DNA from: an uncultured Peptococcaceae bacterium
Lineage (GTDB): Bacteria > Bacillota > Dehalobacteriia > UBA4068 > UBA4997
Assembly (NCBI GenBank): GCA_947626615.1
Contig: CANQSW010000074.1
Coordinates: 1-6,755 of the forward strand
DNA: 6,755 nucleotides
Reading direction: 5' to 3'
This document shows positions 5,639-6,755 of this stretch, piece after piece; the first letter of the stretch is position 1; each line of letters starts with the position of its first letter. The translations under genes and the position numbers were made by a program. The notes beneath the pieces were generated by a model. That model saw nothing but the letters and a program-made list of their open reading frames with translations. It was not told where the DNA came from and made no database searches.

Positions 5639-5667
5639 TTGACTATGCCGAGCCGACAGAGTAAAAT
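5639..5667 (+). promoter_or_regulatory. panB: Sigma-A type promoter for panB
   Basis: -35 TTGACT (5639-5644, 5 of 6) and -10 TAAAAT (5662-5667, 5 of 6) are separated by 17 bp. The predicted start is A5674. It lies 33 bp after the small lipoprotein stop and makes panB independent of the ksgA transcript. Confidence 0.8.
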
Positions 5668-5673
5668 ATAAGC

Positions 5674-5820
5674 AATATAAGAGACTGTGTATCATACAGG
5701 GGGCGCGGTCAGGGAGTGGCCGGCCAAAAAAATCTAAAAATGCTGCCAGACGGTCCGGCGGACGGCTCACGCCGCGAGGAAGCGCCGCGGCCGGGCAGCC
5801 CAAAAGGAGGGTCTAAAGCA
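5674..5820 (+). promoter_or_regulatory. Structured 5' leader of panB
   Basis: The inferred leader is about 147 nt. It contains CTGT/ACAG and GGTC/GGCC (5707-5710 with 5718-5721, loop AGGGAGT) as small hairpins, then an A-rich stretch (5726-5740). A larger domain follows, closed by GCTGCC/GGCAGC (5742-5747 with 5794-5799). Inside it are the hairpins GTCC/GGAC (5753-5756 with 5760-5763) and GCCGCG/CGCGGC (5771-5776 with 5786-5791), arranged like a three-way junction with an AGA bulge. It ends immediately before the panB ribosome binding site AGGAGG (5805-5810). A pan-type RNA element is known upstream of panB in some bacteria, but I could not confirm its consensus here. Confidence 0.5.
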
Positions 5821-6660
5821 ATGACCGAAAAGAAAACCTGGCCCAAAATGCAGGAAATGAAAGAGAAGAGCGAAAAGATCGTTATGATCACCGCCTACGA
5901 CTACGCCAGCGCCACCATGGCGCAGAACGCCGGCGTGGATTTCATTCTGGTGGGCGACTCTGTGGGCAACGTGGTGCAGGGGTTCGATTCCACCCTGCCG
6001 GTGACGGTGGACGAGATCATCTACCACACCAAAATGGTACGCCGGGGCGCGCCGGATACCTGTATCGTCGGCGATATGCCCTTCGGCTCGTATGAAGTGA
6101 CGATCGAGGACGGCGTGCGCAACGCTATCCGCATGATGAAGGAGGGCGGCTGCGACGGCGTGAAGCTGGAGGGCGGCGCGGAAAGAGCGCCCCTCATCAA
6201 GGCGCTGACCGAAGCCTCCGTGCCGGTTATGGCGCATATCGGCATGACGCCGCAGCGCATCGCCCAAATGGGCGGCTTCAAGGTGCAGGGCAAAAGCGTG
6301 GAAGACGCGCAGAAGCTGCTGGACGCCGCCAGAGAGCTGGAGGCCGCCGGCGCGGTGCAGGTGCTGATGGAATGTGTGCCCGCTCCGCTGGCCGCCAAGA
6401 TAACAGAAAGCCTGCACGTGCCCACAATCGGCATCGGCGCGGGTGCGGACTGCGACGGCCAGGTGCTGGTCTGGTACGATCTGGCGGGTATGTACGACAA
6501 GTTCTGCCCCAAGTTCGTGAAGAAATACGCCGAGGCCGGCAAGCTGATCACCGACGCAATGGCGCAATACGTGAACGAAGTAAAAGGCGGCCAGTTCCCG
6601 GACGACGCCCACTCTTTTGGGCTGAAAAACGCCGACGAGCTGCTGCCCCGTCTCTACTGA
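5821..6660 (+). CDS. panB: 3-methyl-2-oxobutanoate hydroxymethyltransferase
   Basis: PanB converts 3-methyl-2-oxobutanoate plus 5,10-methylene-tetrahydrofolate to ketopantoate, the first committed step of pantothenate and coenzyme A synthesis, in the cytoplasm. The 279-residue protein is full length. Active-site features are all present: VGDSVGNVVQG with metal ligand Asp46 and Ser47, GDMPFGSY with Asp85 (84-91), KLEGG with Lys115 and Glu117, AHIGMTPQ (138-145), and the catalytic Glu184 in LMECVP. PTIGIGAGADCDGQVLVWYD follows near the C-terminus. ATG 5821 has AGGAGG 10 nt upstream. The frame stays open upstream to 5716, but that stretch has no ribosome binding site before its ATG at 5740 and codes for unconserved residues. 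The gene has its own promoter and terminator. panC and panD are not in the window. Confidence 0.97.
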   Translation: MTEKKTWPKMQEMKEKSEKIVMITAYDYASATMAQNAGVDFILVGDSVGNVVQGFDSTLPVTVDEIIYHTKMVRRGAPDTCIVGDMPFGSYEVTIEDGVRNAIRMMKEGGCDGVKLEGGAERAPLIKALTEASVPVMAHIGMTPQRIAQMGGFKVQGKSVEDAQKLLDAARELEAAGAVQVLMECVPAPLAAKITESLHVPTIGIGAGADCDGQVLVWYDLAGMYDKFCPKFVKKYAEAGKLITDAMAQYVNEVKGGQFPDDAHSFGLKNADELLPRLY

Positions 6661-6686
6661 GCCGGAAATTCAGCCAGAAAAAAAGG

Positions 6687-6712
6687 AACCACCGGCGTAG
6701 CCGGTGGTTTTT
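6687..6712 (+). terminator. Intrinsic terminator after panB
   Basis: A perfect 10-bp stem, AACCACCGGC/GCCGGTGGTT (6687-6696 with 6700-6709), closes a GTA loop and runs into TTTTT (6708-6712), 26 nt after the panB stop. A run of seven A's (6678-6684) just upstream gives the opposite strand a T-run too, so it could also stop transcripts coming from the right. Confidence 0.93.
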
Positions 6713-6755
6713 CATATGCGGGCATAGCCCTCTGTTCCTCGCGGGCGCGTAAACG
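6713..6755. other. Unassigned 43-bp right edge
   Basis: After the panB terminator there is a possible small GGGC/GCCC stem (6720-6730 region) but no start codon with a ribosome binding site and no recognisable protein or RNA signature. It is too short to assign. Confidence 0.4.

Noticed and set aside
5716..5820. N-terminal extension of panB (open frame from GTG 5716 or ATG 5740)
   Set aside because: No ribosome binding site before either codon, no family similarity, and the region folds like a leader. ATG 5821 has a strong SD and gives the normal PanB length.

Overview
This window carries seven protein-coding genes, one of them cut by the left edge, and well-formed regulatory DNA between them. 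No mobile element, CRISPR array, tRNA or rRNA is visible. The DNA is GC-rich (around 60% by eye). It has strong AGGAGG-type ribosome binding sites, sigma-70/sigma-A-type promoters with 17-bp spacers, two lipobox lipoproteins (one a double GerMN-domain protein) and a DegV protein. Together these suggest a GC-rich Firmicutes lineage such as Negativicutes or Clostridia. That placement is an inference from gene content, not a taxonomic proof.

Left block, minus strand, read from right to left: yfbR-type 5'-deoxynucleotidase (4201-3623), GerMN-domain lipoprotein (3445-2465), proC (2448-1636), DegV-family fatty-acid-binding protein (1537-695) and a cysteine desulfurase-like class V aminotransferase cut by the window start (614-1). 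A strong promoter at 3569-3597 opens a leader of about 117 nt ahead of the lipoprotein gene. It probably drives lipoprotein-proC and possibly degV and the desulfurase. A hairpin followed by a short T-run (648-679) lies between degV and the desulfurase.

Right block, plus strand: ksgA/rsmA (4302-5207), a small lipoprotein overlapping it by ATGA (5204-5605), then panB (5821-6660). panB has its own promoter (5639-5667), a structured leader of about 147 nt and a strong terminator (6687-6712). The last 43 bases hold nothing identifiable.

The genes are mostly housekeeping: nucleotide pool control, proline and pantothenate synthesis, 16S rRNA maturation, fatty acid uptake and sulfur transfer. I did not find a convincing undescribed multi-gene system. 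The points that merit attention are regulatory or structural. The yfbR and ksgA promoters overlap back to back. ksgA appears to be leaderless. A 15-bp perfect direct repeat, in the same frame, flanks the small lipoprotein gene. The leaders of panB and of the GerMN operon are structured. The visible end of the cysteine desulfurase stops resembling its family in the last ~55 bases.
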